NCBI GenBank assembly: GCA_020249145.1
Contig: JADCGF010000012.1
Coordinates: forward strand, 62,001 to 126,000
Direction of reading: 5' to 3'
DNA from: Roseomonas sp.
GTDB taxonomy: Bacteria; Pseudomonadota; Alphaproteobacteria; Acetobacterales; Acetobacteraceae
Length of the DNA stretch: 64,000 bases
Positions 44,669 to 54,677 of the stretch are shown here, piece by piece. The notes beneath the pieces are model-generated. The model saw nothing but the letters and a program-made list of their open reading frames with translations, was not told the origin of the DNA and searched no databases. Position numbers and translations under genes: made by a program. How positions within the stretch are numbered: the first letter of the stretch is position 1; the number at the start of each line of letters is the position of its first letter.

Positions 44669-46987
44669 GTGAAGCAACTACGCGCATTTTTAGCCCTTTT
44701 CGCCCTTTTGGCCCTGGCCATGCCGGCCGCCGCGCAGGAACCCGGCCGTGGTGGGGGCCGCATTACGGCCGTGGATGTGCGCGGCACGCAGCGCATAGAC
44801 CCCGATACGGTGCGGAGTTACATGCTGGTGCAGGTCGGTGATGCGGCGGAACAGGACCGCATTGACCGCAGCCTGCGCGCGCTATTCGCGACCGGGCTGT
44901 TTCGTGATGTGACCATCCGCACCGAAGGCGCGCGCGTGGTGGTGGATGTGGTGGAAAACCCCCTGGTCAATCGCGTGGCTTTTGAAGGCAATCGGCGCAT
45001 TTCCAGCGAAATCCTGCGCGGCATTGTGCTGACGCAACCGCGCAGCGTCTTCACCCCGGCAGCGGCGCAGACGGACAGGCAACGTATTCTGGAGCTTTAT
45101 GCCCGGCGCGGGCGGTTCCGCGCTACTGTCGAACCGAAGATCGTAGAACTTGACCAGAACCGTGTTGATCTGGTGTTCGAAATCGTCGAAGGCGACCCGG
45201 CGCTGGTCGCGCGCGTCACCTTTGTCGGCAATAATGCCTTTTCCGAAGCGCGGTTGAGGGATGTGATTTCCACTCAGGAACAGGCTTGGTTCCGGCTGCT
45301 GTCTTCGAGCGACATCTATGATCCCGAACGCCTGGTCTTTGACCGCGAATTGCTGCGGCGTTTCTATTTGCGCCAAGGCTTTGCGGATGTACAGATCACC
45401 GGGTCTTCCGGGGAATTGAGCCCCGATCGCAGCGCGTTTTTTGTGACTTTCACCATTGAGGAAGGCCCGCGTTACCGTATCGGAAAGGTTGAGGTCATCA
45501 ACGAAATACCGCGCATCAATATCGAAGGCCTGCGCCGCGAGGTCGAAATCTCAACCGGCGATTGGTATGATGGGGACGCGGTGGAACGCGGCGCGACAGC
45601 GGTTGCGGATGCCTTGCAGGCGCGCAGTGAGCCCTTCATTGAAGTGCAGCCCAGGGTCACGCGCAATCCGGAAACTGCGACGATTGATCTTGCCTTTATT
45701 GTCCGTGAAGGGCCGCGCGCCTTCGTGGATCGCATCGAAATTTCCGGCAATACACGCACGGAAGACCGGGTAATCCGCCGCGAATTCAGGCTTGCCGAGG
45801 GTGACCCGATGAACGCACGGCAAATCCGGCGTTCGCGCGATCGCATCCGCTCGCTTGGTTATTTCTCGGATGTGCAGATCACCAATCAGCCAGGCTCGGG
45901 GCCCGAAAGGGTCAATCTGATGACCTCAGTCACGGAACGCGCGACGGGTGAATTCACCTTGGGCGGCGGTTTCTCGACGGATGCCGGCTTCTTGTTGGAT
46001 GTTGGCGTGCGCGAGCGCAATATGCTCGGCATGGGGCTTGATGGGCGTATCGGCGGCGTGCTGGCGCAACGGCGAAGCCAGCTTGATCTTTCGGTGACAG
46101 ACCCGCAATTCCTGGACCGCAATCTGGCGGCCGGGGCGGATGCATTCCTGATCAATCGCGATTTGCGCTTCGTGACGGGTTATCGCGAAAGGCGCGCCGG
46201 CTTCGCGCTGCGCACGGGCTATGAAATCAATGATCGGCTGCGGCAGAACTGGTCCTATGCGCTGATTGACCGTGAAATCACTGACATTAACAGCGATGCC
46301 TCGCTCTTCATCCGGGAGCAGGCTGGGCGCACGCTGCTGTCTCAGGTTTCCACCACAGTGACCTATGACATGCGCGATAGCCGGATTGAACCGCGTTCCG
46401 GCTGGGTTGTGCGCGTGGGCGGGGATTACGCGGGTATTGGCGGTGATGTTGAGTATTTCCGCACAAGGGCCGATGGGCAGTATTACATTCCCTTCGAACG
46501 CTGGTTGAATGATCCGGATTTCGTGCTGGTGTTGGCGGCTGGCGGCGGCATCTTGAGCCCGCTTGGCGATAAGGATGACCGCATTGTGGACCGCTTCTTC
46601 CTGGGCGGTGAAAACCTGCGCGGTTTCCGCCTGGGTGGCGCCGGCCCGCAGGATACGGCAACGGGCGATTCGCTGGGCGGTCAGGTTCTATGGACCACCT
46701 CGGCAGAAATGCGCTTCCCCCTTCCATTGCCCAATGAGCTCGGCCTTTTGGGCCGCACCTTTGTGGATGTGGGTTCGCTTTCCGGCATTCCGGACAGTTA
46801 TTTCGACCAGACCAAATATCCGGGCTCCAAGCCTGTGGATGACGCCGACCCGCGCGTCAGTGTTGGGGTCGGCTTTTCCTGGAGAAGCCCGATCGGCCTC
46901 ATCAATATTGATTTCGCCAGAGCGATTGTGAAGAAAGACTATGATAGAACTGAGGTTTTCCGCCTTGGCTTTGGCACACGCTTCTGA
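44669..46987 (+). CDS. bamA: Outer-membrane assembly factor BamA
   Basis: A 772-residue Omp85 protein that folds beta-barrel proteins into the outer membrane. A signal peptide (ALFALLALAMPAAA) precedes five POTRA-like repeats (residues 30-430) and a 16-strand barrel ending in FRLGFGTRF, whose terminal Phe is typical. The conserved LGGENLRGFRLGGAGP lies in the sixth extracellular loop region (VRGF/Y-like motif). GTG 44669 is the start. BamB is encoded at 62363. Confidence 0.95.
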   Translation: MKQLRAFLALFALLALAMPAAAQEPGRGGGRITAVDVRGTQRIDPDTVRSYMLVQVGDAAEQDRIDRSLRALFATGLFRDVTIRTEGARVVVDVVENPLVNRVAFEGNRRISSEILRGIVLTQPRSVFTPAAAQTDRQRILELYARRGRFRATVEPKIVELDQNRVDLVFEIVEGDPALVARVTFVGNNAFSEARLRDVISTQEQAWFRLLSSSDIYDPERLVFDRELLRRFYLRQGFADVQITGSSGELSPDRSAFFVTFTIEEGPRYRIGKVEVINEIPRINIEGLRREVEISTGDWYDGDAVERGATAVADALQARSEPFIEVQPRVTRNPETATIDLAFIVREGPRAFVDRIEISGNTRTEDRVIRREFRLAEGDPMNARQIRRSRDRIRSLGYFSDVQITNQPGSGPERVNLMTSVTERATGEFTLGGGFSTDAGFLLDVGVRERNMLGMGLDGRIGGVLAQRRSQLDLSVTDPQFLDRNLAAGADAFLINRDLRFVTGYRERRAGFALRTGYEINDRLRQNWSYALIDREITDINSDASLFIREQAGRTLLSQVSTTVTYDMRDSRIEPRSGWVVRVGGDYAGIGGDVEYFRTRADGQYYIPFERWLNDPDFVLVLAAGGGILSPLGDKDDRIVDRFFLGGENLRGFRLGGAGPQDTATGDSLGGQVLWTTSAEMRFPLPLPNELGLLGRTFVDVGSLSGIPDSYFDQTKYPGSKPVDDADPRVSVGVGFSWRSPIGLINIDFARAIVKKDYDRTEVFRLGFGTRF

Positions 46988-47005
46988 AAACGGGATGATT
47001 GCCCC

Positions 47006-47746
47006 ATGATTCGCCTTGTCCTTGCCGCTTTGCTTGCCTTGCCCATGGCTGCGGCAGCGCAGAACCAACCGGGCTGGTTTGTGCCCGGCCAACCCCAGGG
47101 ACAAGGGCAAGCGCAGCCGCAAGGCCAGCGTCCCGCGCAACCCACCCAGCCACAGCGCCCGCCGCAACAACCCGCCGCCGTCGCGCCCCTGCCGCCCGGC
47201 ACGCCACCGCCGGCGGCGGTGATTGGCGTGGTGGATGTGCCGGAGATCCAGCGCGTTTCCACCGCCTTCAGTCAGGTGCGCCAGGAAATCGAACGCCGCC
47301 GTACCAAGCTGAATGAGGATGTGCAGAACGAACAGCAGCGCTGGCGTGATGAACAGCAACGCCTTGGAAATGAACGGGGCGGGCTTTCGCCCGAGCAATT
47401 GCGTAACCGTGAACGCGCGCTGCAGGACCAGATCACAGATGGCCAGCGCATCTTCCGCGACCGCGCGCGGGATTTGGAACAATTGGCCCAGCAGGCATTG
47501 CGTGAGATTGAACAGGCACTTGCCATCGTGATCCGGCAGGTTGCCACAAGCCGCGGCATCAATCTGGTGCTGCCAAGGCCCTTGGTCATTTTGAACGATC
47601 CGCCTTTTGACATGACAGAAGAGGTGGCGGTGCAGCTCAATCGCATGATCACCAGTGTCACCCTGCCACCTGATCCATCCGCCGCTCCGCCGCCGCGCCC
47701 GGCGGCGACACCGGCGCCCGCGCCGACCGCACCGCGACGGAACTGA
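47006..47746 (+). CDS. Skp/OmpH-like periplasmic chaperone
   Basis: A 246-residue protein of the OmpH/Skp family, placed after bamA as is usual. A signal peptide ([14 protein letters not shown]) is followed by an unusual Pro/Gln-rich linker of about 50 residues ([20 protein letters not shown] onward), then the [15 protein letters not shown] start of the Skp core and a charged helical hairpin (residues 90-190) that would form the chaperone's tentacles. A second Pro/Ala-rich tail ends it. It likely carries outer-membrane proteins to BamA. Confidence 0.85.
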   Translation: MIRLVLAALLALPMAAAAQNQPGWFVPGQPQGQGQAQPQGQRPAQPTQPQRPPQQPAAVAPLPPGTPPPAAVIGVVDVPEIQRVSTAFSQVRQEIERRRTKLNEDVQNEQQRWRDEQQRLGNERGGLSPEQLRNRERALQDQITDGQRIFRDRARDLEQLAQQALREIEQALAIVIRQVATSRGINLVLPRPLVILNDPPFDMTEEVAVQLNRMITSVTLPPDPSAAPPPRPAATPAPAPTAPRRN

Positions 47747-47751
47747 ACACC

Positions 47752-48786
47752 TTGGGTGCGGATAGCCGCTTTTACGCCTGTGCCGGGCCGATCACGCTCG
47801 GTACGCTTCGCGCCGCGCTTGGGCTTGCGGCGGCTTTGGATGATGCGCGGCTACTCGCCGGTGTTGCGCCGCTCAATTTGGCAGGGCCGGATGATGTGGC
47901 CTTCATGGAAGGGCGCAGGAATCTGCCCGCGCTGAAGGCCACCAAGGCCGGCGCGGTGGTGATTGAGGCAAGCTTCGCGGAACATATGCCGGCGGGCTGT
48001 CAGGCGCTGTTGGTGGCGTCACCGCAAGCCGAATTCATCAAAATCGCGCGGCTTTTTCATCCGCCCGTGCAGCCCAAGCCCGGCATTCATCCAAGCGCGG
48101 TGATTGCCCCCGATGCGGTGATTGGTCCCGGCTGCGAAATCGGTGCCTTTGTTTTCATTGGCGCAGGCGCTGAAATCGGCGCCTATTCCATTCTGGAACA
48201 TCACAGCTCTATCGGCCCGGGCTGCAGGCTTGGCGCGCAGGGGCGCATTCATGCCCATGCCAGCATGGAATATTGCCTCGCCGGAGAGGGCGTTGTGCTG
48301 CACCCCGGTGCGCGTATCGGCAATGAAGGCTTTGGCTTCATCACCACACCGCAGGGTCAGCATGTCACCATGCCGCAGCTTGGCCGCGTGATCATTGGCG
48401 ATGGCGCCGAGATCGGCGCGGGCACCTGCATTGATCGTGGCGCGGGAGGCGATACGGTGATCGGGGCCGGGGCGCGGATAGATAACCTTGTGCAGATCGG
48501 CCATAACGTCACGATTGGGCGCGGTGCGGTGATTGTGGCGCAGGTGGGCATTTCAGGCTCGGCCAATATTGGCGATTATGCCGTATTGGCGGGGCAGGCC
48601 GGCATAGCCGGGCATTTGACCATTGGTGCAAAGGCGCGTGTTGGTGCGCAATCTGGTGTCATGAACGATGTTCCCGCCGGCACCGATGTGGTCGGCAGCC
48701 CCGCCTGGCCGGCCAAGGAAACCTTGCGCGCCTTTGCGCGGCTCAGGCGCATGGCCTCCAGCAAGACGAATGAAAAGACAGGGTGA
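47752..48786 (+). CDS. lpxD: UDP-3-O-acylglucosamine N-acyltransferase LpxD
   Basis: A 344-residue lipid A enzyme that adds the N-linked hydroxyacyl chain. An N-terminal uridine-binding domain (to about residue 105) precedes a left-handed beta helix of hexapeptide repeats, with GNEGFGFI and the catalytic histidine in [15 protein letters not shown] start 47752, six bases after the Skp-like gene. It belongs to the lipid A block of this operon. Confidence 0.95.
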   Translation: MGADSRFYACAGPITLGTLRAALGLAAALDDARLLAGVAPLNLAGPDDVAFMEGRRNLPALKATKAGAVVIEASFAEHMPAGCQALLVASPQAEFIKIARLFHPPVQPKPGIHPSAVIAPDAVIGPGCEIGAFVFIGAGAEIGAYSILEHHSSIGPGCRLGAQGRIHAHASMEYCLAGEGVVLHPGARIGNEGFGFITTPQGQHVTMPQLGRVIIGDGAEIGAGTCIDRGAGGDTVIGAGARIDNLVQIGHNVTIGRGAVIVAQVGISGSANIGDYAVLAGQAGIAGHLTIGAKARVGAQSGVMNDVPAGTDVVGSPAWPAKETLRAFARLRRMASSKTNEKTG

Positions 48787-48791
48787 CGATC

Positions 48792-49262
48792 ATGTCTGAG
48801 GAAAATACCACACCCACTGATATTGGCGTCATTGATATCGCCAAGGTCATGCATGCGATCCCGCATCGCTACCCATTCCTGCTGGTGGATCGGGTAGTTG
48901 ATATGGTGAAGAACGAAAGCTGCGTTGGAATCAAGAACGTCACGATCAACGAAAATTTCTTCCAGGGCCATTTCCCGACCATGCCGGTGATGCCGGGCGT
49001 ATTGATCATTGAATGCATGGCCCAAACGGCAGCGGTGCTGGTGGTGGAAACCTTGGGGCCTGATTCGGCTGGCAAACTGGTTTATTTCATGACCATTGAT
49101 AATGCGAAATTCCGCAAGCCTGTGGTACCCGGCGATCAGATGCGCGTGCATGTGAAGAAGGAACGCCAGCGCGGCAATATCTGGAAATTCTCCGCCGAGG
49201 CCAAGGTGGATGGCAAGGTGGTTGCCGAGGCAACCTATGCCGCCATGATCCTGGACCGCTGA
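48792..49262 (+). CDS. fabZ: 3-hydroxyacyl-ACP dehydratase FabZ
   Basis: A 156-residue hot-dog-fold enzyme that dehydrates 3-hydroxyacyl-ACP in fatty acid synthesis and so balances lipid A and phospholipid precursors. The catalytic His is in IPHRYPFLLVDRV and the catalytic Glu in GVLIIECMAQTAAVL. ATG 48792 has AGGGTGA upstream; a GTG at 48783 is a less likely start. Confidence 0.96.
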   Translation: MSEENTTPTDIGVIDIAKVMHAIPHRYPFLLVDRVVDMVKNESCVGIKNVTINENFFQGHFPTMPVMPGVLIIECMAQTAAVLVVETLGPDSAGKLVYFMTIDNAKFRKPVVPGDQMRVHVKKERQRGNIWKFSAEAKVDGKVVAEATYAAMILDR

Positions 49263-49264
49263 GC

Positions 49265-50083
49265 ATGACTGAAATTCACGCGACCGCCGCCGTTTCGCCT
49301 TCGGCACAGATCGGCGCGGGCTGCAAGATTGGTCCTGGCTGCGTCATCGGCCCCGATGTGGTGCTGGAAGATGGCGTTGAACTGATTGCGCATGTGATGG
49401 TGGATGGGCATACGCGCCTTGGTGCGGGCGTGAAGGTGTTCCCCTTCGCTACCATCGGCATGGCGCCGCAGGATCTGAAATACAAGAATGAACCGACGCG
49501 TTGTGAGATCGGCGCGCGCACGCAAATCCGCGAACACGCCACCATTCATCGCGGCAGTGTCGGCGGCGATGGGATCACGCGCGTTGGTGCGGATTGCCTG
49601 ATCATGGCAGTCGCGCATGTGGCGCATGATTGCCGCCTGGCCGATCGCGTTATCTTGGCGAATAACGTCATGCTGGGCGGGCATGTGGAAATCGCCGATA
49701 CCGTGTTTGTTGGCGGCGGCACCGCCATCCATCAATTCGTGCGCATAGGCCGCCAGGCGGTTCTTGGCGGCATGAGCGGGATTGAGGCGGATGTCATCCC
49801 CTATGGTTCCGCCATGGGCAATCGGGCGCGGCTGATCGGCTTGAACCTGATCGGGCTCAAGCGGCGCGGCTTTTCGCGCCCGGAAATCCATGCGCTGCGC
49901 GCGGCCTTCCGGCTGATCTTCCGCGAACCCGGCATCTTCAATGATCGGGTTGAAGAAGCCGAACGCCGCTACGCCGATGACAAGAATGTGGGCGAAGTGC
50001 TGCATTTCATCCGCAATACCTCTCGCCGAGGACTGTGTAAGGCCGGGCGCGGGGGCGATGATATGGATGATGAAGCGGAATGA
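49265..50083 (+). CDS. lpxA: UDP-N-acetylglucosamine acyltransferase LpxA
   Basis: A 272-residue first enzyme of lipid A synthesis, attaching a 3-hydroxyacyl chain to UDP-GlcNAc. The N-terminal beta helix has hexapeptide repeats such as AQIGAGCKIGPGCVIGP, the catalytic His is in VAHVAHDCRLAD and the C-terminal helices include RGFSRPEIHALRAAFRLIF. It starts 2 bases after fabZ. Confidence 0.97.
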   Translation: MTEIHATAAVSPSAQIGAGCKIGPGCVIGPDVVLEDGVELIAHVMVDGHTRLGAGVKVFPFATIGMAPQDLKYKNEPTRCEIGARTQIREHATIHRGSVGGDGITRVGADCLIMAVAHVAHDCRLADRVILANNVMLGGHVEIADTVFVGGGTAIHQFVRIGRQAVLGGMSGIEADVIPYGSAMGNRARLIGLNLIGLKRRGFSRPEIHALRAAFRLIFREPGIFNDRVEEAERRYADDKNVGEVLHFIRNTSRRGLCKAGRGGDDMDDEAE

Positions 50084-50123
50084 AAAGCTTTCACCCCCTC
50101 GCGCATAAGCGGTAATCTCCATC

Positions 50124-50969
50124 ATGCCTGAGCCTCTCGGCGTCATCGCGGGCGGGGGCACCCTGCCGCTGCGCGTGGTGCAGGCGGCTTCCGCCCTGGG
50201 GCGGCCCGTGCATGTGGTGGTGCTGGAAGGGCATGGCGATCCGGCGGCTTATGTCGGGCAATCCCATGTGACGCTCCGCTGGGGTCTGGCCGCGCAAATG
50301 CTGTCTTGGCTCAGGCAGAACGGCGTGCGGGAAATTGTGCTGGCGGGCAAAGTGACGCGACCTTCGCTGCTTTCGCTCCGGCCCGATGCGGCTTCGATGA
50401 TGTTGATCGGGCGCATTGGTCGCGCGGCCTTCAATGGCGATGATTCCATTTTGCGCGCGGTGATGAAGGTGCTGGCCGAAGAAGGCTTTGAAGTGATTGG
50501 TGCCCAGGCGCTGCTGGCAGGACTGCTGCCGCAAGCGGCGCTGCTCGCTGGCCCAATGCCCGATGATGTGGCGCGCACCGACATCGCACGTGGTCTTGCC
50601 GTTTGCCACGCCTTGGGCGCGGTTGATGTTGGCCAGGCCGTCGTGGTGCAGCAAGGGCTGGTGTTGGGTGTGGAGGCTATTGAGGGCACGGATGCGCTGA
50701 TCCTGCGCGCCGGGGCACTGAAGCGCGAAGGCCCCGCGCCCATTCTGGTGAAGGCACCGAAGCCCGCGCAATCCACGCTTGCGGATTTGCCGACCATTGG
50801 CCCGCAAACCGTTGAAAGTGCCTGCACCGCCGGGCTGCGCGGCTTGGCCTTTCAGGCGGGCGGGACCATTCTATTGGAACGCGAAACCACTATCGCGGCG
50901 GCGGAAGCGGCGGGGATATTCCTGCTCGCCTTCAACCCCGCCGATTACAGCCAAGGAGATTCTGCATGA
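50124..50969 (+). CDS. lpxI: UDP-2,3-diacylglucosamine pyrophosphatase LpxI
   Basis: A 281-residue protein of the LpxI family (DUF1009), which in alphaproteobacteria replaces LpxH to release UMP and make lipid X. Conserved blocks are [50 protein letters not shown] and [20 protein letters not shown]. The gene usually preceding lpxB; here gloA follows with a 4-base overlap instead. Confidence 0.92.
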   Translation: MPEPLGVIAGGGTLPLRVVQAASALGRPVHVVVLEGHGDPAAYVGQSHVTLRWGLAAQMLSWLRQNGVREIVLAGKVTRPSLLSLRPDAASMMLIGRIGRAAFNGDDSILRAVMKVLAEEGFEVIGAQALLAGLLPQAALLAGPMPDDVARTDIARGLAVCHALGAVDVGQAVVVQQGLVLGVEAIEGTDALILRAGALKREGPAPILVKAPKPAQSTLADLPTIGPQTVESACTAGLRGLAFQAGGTILLERETTIAAAEAAGIFLLAFNPADYSQGDSA

Positions 50970-51361
50970 GCCAAGGTCGTTTTCTGCATACCATGCTGCG
51001 CGTCGGCAATCTGGACCGCAGCGTTGATTTCTACACGAAGCTGCTTGGCATGAAGGAATTGCGCCGGCGCGATGTGCCGGATGGCAAATATACGCTGGTC
51101 TTTGTGGGCTATGCCGGGGAAGAAACCGGCGCGAGCGTGATTGAACTCACGTATAATTACGGTGTCGAGAAATACGAACTCGGCAGCGCTTTCGGGCATT
51201 TGGCGATTGGTGTGCCGAATGTGACGGCCACTTGCGACACACTCCGCGCCGCAGGGGTGAAGATCACGCGCGAACCAGGGCCGGTGAAATTCGGCACCAC
51301 CGTGATTGCCTTCATCGAAGACCCGGATGGCTACAAGATTGAGCTGATTGAACGGGCCTGA
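50966..51361 (+). CDS. gloA: Lactoylglutathione lyase (glyoxalase I)
   Basis: A 131-residue VOC-fold enzyme that isomerises the methylglyoxal-glutathione hemithioacetal to S-lactoylglutathione. It begins [20 protein letters not shown], has the metal-binding residues typical of GloA (H near 8, E in VIELTYN, H in [10 protein letters not shown] in YKIELIE), consistent with nickel or zinc use. ATG overlaps the lpxI stop (ATGA). Confidence 0.93.
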   Translation: MSQGRFLHTMLRVGNLDRSVDFYTKLLGMKELRRRDVPDGKYTLVFVGYAGEETGASVIELTYNYGVEKYELGSAFGHLAIGVPNVTATCDTLRAAGVKITREPGPVKFGTTVIAFIEDPDGYKIELIERA

Positions 51362-51370
51362 TCAACCAAA

Positions 51371-51400
51371 AAACCGCGCGGATTACGCCCCGCGCGGTTT
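51371..51400. terminator. Bidirectional terminator between gloA and amtB
   Basis: A perfect 11-base inverted repeat (AAACCGCGCGG with CCGCGCGGTTT, loop ATTACGCC). On the plus strand CTGTTT follows, and on the minus strand a run of T (complement of 51368-51373) follows, so both convergent genes can end here. Confidence 0.85.
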
Positions 51401-51425
51401 CTGTTTCGGCGTGACGCCTCAGGTA

Positions 51426-52760
51426 TCAGTTGATGCGTTCACCATGCAGCGCGACATCCAGGCCCTCGCGCTCTTCTTCCTCGGTCACGCGCAGACCCAC
51501 GATGACATCGGTGATCTTGAGCAGGATCCAGGTGGCAATCGCCGTGAAGACCATGGTGGCGGCAACCGCAATCACCTGCTTGATGAATTGCTCCATCCCG
51601 CCTGACAGGCCTTCCGGCACTGCCGTGGTGGCGGAAAGCGGGCCATAGGCCAGGAAGCCCACCAGCAAGGCACCGACAATGCCGCAAACACCATGCACAC
51701 CAAAGGCATCCAGGCTGTCATCATATTTGAGCGCGCGCTTCAGTGCCGTGGCACCCCAATAGCCCGCCACACCAGCCACCAGGCCGATGATCAGCGCGCT
51801 GCCCGGCAGCACGAAGCCGGCAGCCGGGGTGATGGCCACCAAGCCCGCTACCGCGCCGGAAATCGCGCCCAGCACGGAAGGCTTGCCCTTGCCGATCCAT
51901 TCCGCCGCCAGCCAGGAAAGCACCGCCGCCGCCGCCGCGATTTGCGTGACCAGCATGGCCATGGCCGCTCGGCCACCAGAAGACCCAAGCGCGGAACCGG
52001 CATTGAAGCCGAACCAACCCACCCAAAGCAGCGCAGCACCAATCACCGCAAAGCCAAGGTTGTAGGGCGAGAGGTTTTCAGACCCATAGCCAACCCGCTT
52101 GCCAAGCACGATGGCCGCGACAAGCCCGGCCACGCCGGCATTGATATGCACAACCGTGCCGCCCGCGAAATCCAAAGCGCCGAGCGCGAAAATCCAACCA
52201 TTCGGATGCCAGACCCAATGCGCGACCGGCGCATAGACCAGCAGGGTCCAAAGCCCGACAAAGACCAGCAGCGCAGAGAACTTCATGCGATCCGCAACCG
52301 CGCCGGTGATCAGCGCCGCCGTGATGATGGCGAAGGTCATTTGGAAGGTCAGGAAGATCGATTCCGGAATGGTGGTGGCAACCGCCGCATCACCTGATCC
52401 AAGCGTAAAGGGCTTATCCCAATTCTCGGCCAGGCCGCCCAGGAAGAAGCGGGAGAAATCGCCGATCCAGGCATTGCCCTCACCAAAGGCGAGGCTATAG
52501 CCAGCCACCATCCACAGCACCGACACCAGTGCGCAGATGGAAAAGGATTGCATCATGGTGGCAAGCACATTCTTCTTGCGCACCATGCCGGCATAAAACA
52601 GCGCCACACCAGGCACGGTCATCATCAGCACCAGTGCGATGCTCACCAGCATCCAGGCGGCATCGCCAGTATCCACCTTGGCTTCATCGCCGGCAAAGGC
52701 AGGTGCGGCGGCCAGGCCAAGAAAAGCCGCGGCCATCCCGCAGCGAGCAAGGAACCTCAT
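51426..52760 (-). CDS. amtB: Ammonium transporter AmtB
   Basis: A 444-residue Amt/Rh-family channel. A signal-like N-terminus (MRFLARCGMAAAFLGLAAAP) precedes eleven membrane helices. Conserved pieces include GVALFYAGMVRKKN, AYGPLSATTA-type segments and HINAGVAGLVAAIVLG with the twin-histidine region FGVHGVCGIVGALLVG. It lets ammonia enter the cell and is closed by GlnK. RBS AAGGG before ATG 52760. It follows glnK in one operon. Confidence 0.95.
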   Translation of the reverse strand: MRFLARCGMAAAFLGLAAAPAFAGDEAKVDTGDAAWMLVSIALVLMMTVPGVALFYAGMVRKKNVLATMMQSFSICALVSVLWMVAGYSLAFGEGNAWIGDFSRFFLGGLAENWDKPFTLGSGDAAVATTIPESIFLTFQMTFAIITAALITGAVADRMKFSALLVFVGLWTLLVYAPVAHWVWHPNGWIFALGALDFAGGTVVHINAGVAGLVAAIVLGKRVGYGSENLSPYNLGFAVIGAALLWVGWFGFNAGSALGSSGGRAAMAMLVTQIAAAAAVLSWLAAEWIGKGKPSVLGAISGAVAGLVAITPAAGFVLPGSALIIGLVAGVAGYWGATALKRALKYDDSLDAFGVHGVCGIVGALLVGFLAYGPLSATTAVPEGLSGGMEQFIKQVIAVAATMVFTAIATWILLKITDVIVGLRVTEEEEREGLDVALHGERIN

Positions 52761-52798
52761 GGGTTTTCCCTTCTTGTCAGATGTTGCAAATTGCGGGC

Positions 52799-53299
<501 letters not shown>

Positions 53300-53356
53300 T
53301 CAGCGACCCCGGTTTAAGGCTTGGTCCTGCCCATTGGCTCGCGCTAGAAGGGCTTC

Positions 53357-54592
53357 ATGAAAGCTTTGCCTGATGTTGATGTCTGCGTGATCGGCGCCGG
53401 GCCGGTTGGCGCCACCCTTGCCGCGCGGCTTGCCAGTGCCGGGATCAGCACGGCGGTGATTGATGCCGCACCCCTGCCGCCCATGGAAATGCCGGCCTTT
53501 GATGGCCGGGCCTATGCCATTGCGCTGACATCAAAACGGCTGCTGGAAGCGGCTGGCGTGTGGGAAAGGCTGCCCGTGACCCCCTGCCCCATTCTTGGCA
53601 TCCGGGTGGCGGATGGCAGGCCGGGCGAGCCCCCCTCCCCGCTTGCGCTGCATTTCGACCATGCAGCGCTGGGCGAAGACCCCTTTGGCTGGATGGTGGA
53701 AGCGCGTTCCTTGCGTATCGCGCTCAACGCACATTTGCCGAAGCTGCCAAACCTGACAGTACATGCCCCGGCGAAGGCCGAGGTTACGCGGGATGCCGAT
53801 GGCGTGACCGTTACGCTTTCCACCGGCGCGCAATTCCGTGCCCGGCTGGTGGTTGGCGCGGAAGGCCGCACTAGCCCGCTCAGGGCGCAGGCGGGCATTC
53901 CGGTGTCTCGGCTGGATTATCATTGCATGGGCATTGTCGGGTCCATTGCGCATGAAAAGCCGCATCGGAACATGGCCTTGGAGCAATTCCTGCCCCATGG
54001 CCCCTTCGCGCAATTGCCCATGCCGCCGCTGCCAGACCACCCGCATGTCAGCGCCATTGTCTGGACCGACAAGACCGCGATCGCGGAGCGTTGCCTCGCC
54101 ATGGATGATGCCGCTTATGGTCGGGAAATCGCGCGCCGCATGGGTGGGCATTTGGGCTGGGTGAAGCCGATTGGCCGGCGCTGGTCCTATCCGCTTTCGG
54201 CCATGCATGCCGCGCGATATGTGGATACGCGCATGGCCCTTGTTGGCGATGCGGCGCATGGCATTCACCCCATTGCTGGCCAGGGCCTCAATCTTGGTTT
54301 TCGCGATGTGGATGCGTTGGCGAGTTTGATCATTGAAGCCGGGGCGCGTGGCGAAGACCCGGGCAATGCCGCGCTGCTGGCGCGCTATCAGGCGAAGCGC
54401 CGGCCCGATAGCCTGCTGATGCTGGGGGCGACGCATGCGCTGGAAAGGCTTTTCGCCAATGACATCGCGCCCATCCGCATCGCGCGCCGGCTTGGCATTG
54501 CCGCGGTGGACCGCATGCCGCGGCTCAAGAATTTCTTCGCGCGGCAAGCGATGGGGATGAATTCTTCTGCGGGGGCACTGATCGGGAGGTGA
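53357..54592 (+). CDS. FAD monooxygenase of the UbiH/UbiF/VisC/Coq6 family
   Basis: A 411-residue flavoprotein that hydroxylates the quinone ring in ubiquinone synthesis; position on the ring cannot be told from sequence. The N-terminal FAD motif is VIGAGPVGATLAARLASAG, the second (DG) motif lies in VVGAEGRTSPLR, and the GD motif is LVGDAAHGIHPIAGQGLNLGFRDV. It stands alone between glnK and the peptide ABC operon. Confidence 0.9.
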   Translation: MKALPDVDVCVIGAGPVGATLAARLASAGISTAVIDAAPLPPMEMPAFDGRAYAIALTSKRLLEAAGVWERLPVTPCPILGIRVADGRPGEPPSPLALHFDHAALGEDPFGWMVEARSLRIALNAHLPKLPNLTVHAPAKAEVTRDADGVTVTLSTGAQFRARLVVGAEGRTSPLRAQAGIPVSRLDYHCMGIVGSIAHEKPHRNMALEQFLPHGPFAQLPMPPLPDHPHVSAIVWTDKTAIAERCLAMDDAAYGREIARRMGGHLGWVKPIGRRWSYPLSAMHAARYVDTRMALVGDAAHGIHPIAGQGLNLGFRDVDALASLIIEAGARGEDPGNAALLARYQAKRRPDSLLMLGATHALERLFANDIAPIRIARRLGIAAVDRMPRLKNFFARQAMGMNSSAGALIGR

Positions 54593-54677
54593 AAACCGCG
54601 TCACTCCACCAGCGATTGACGCGCCCGCCGGCAAGCCGCAATCCTGTTGCCCTTGAATGGATGAAAGGGCGATTTCG

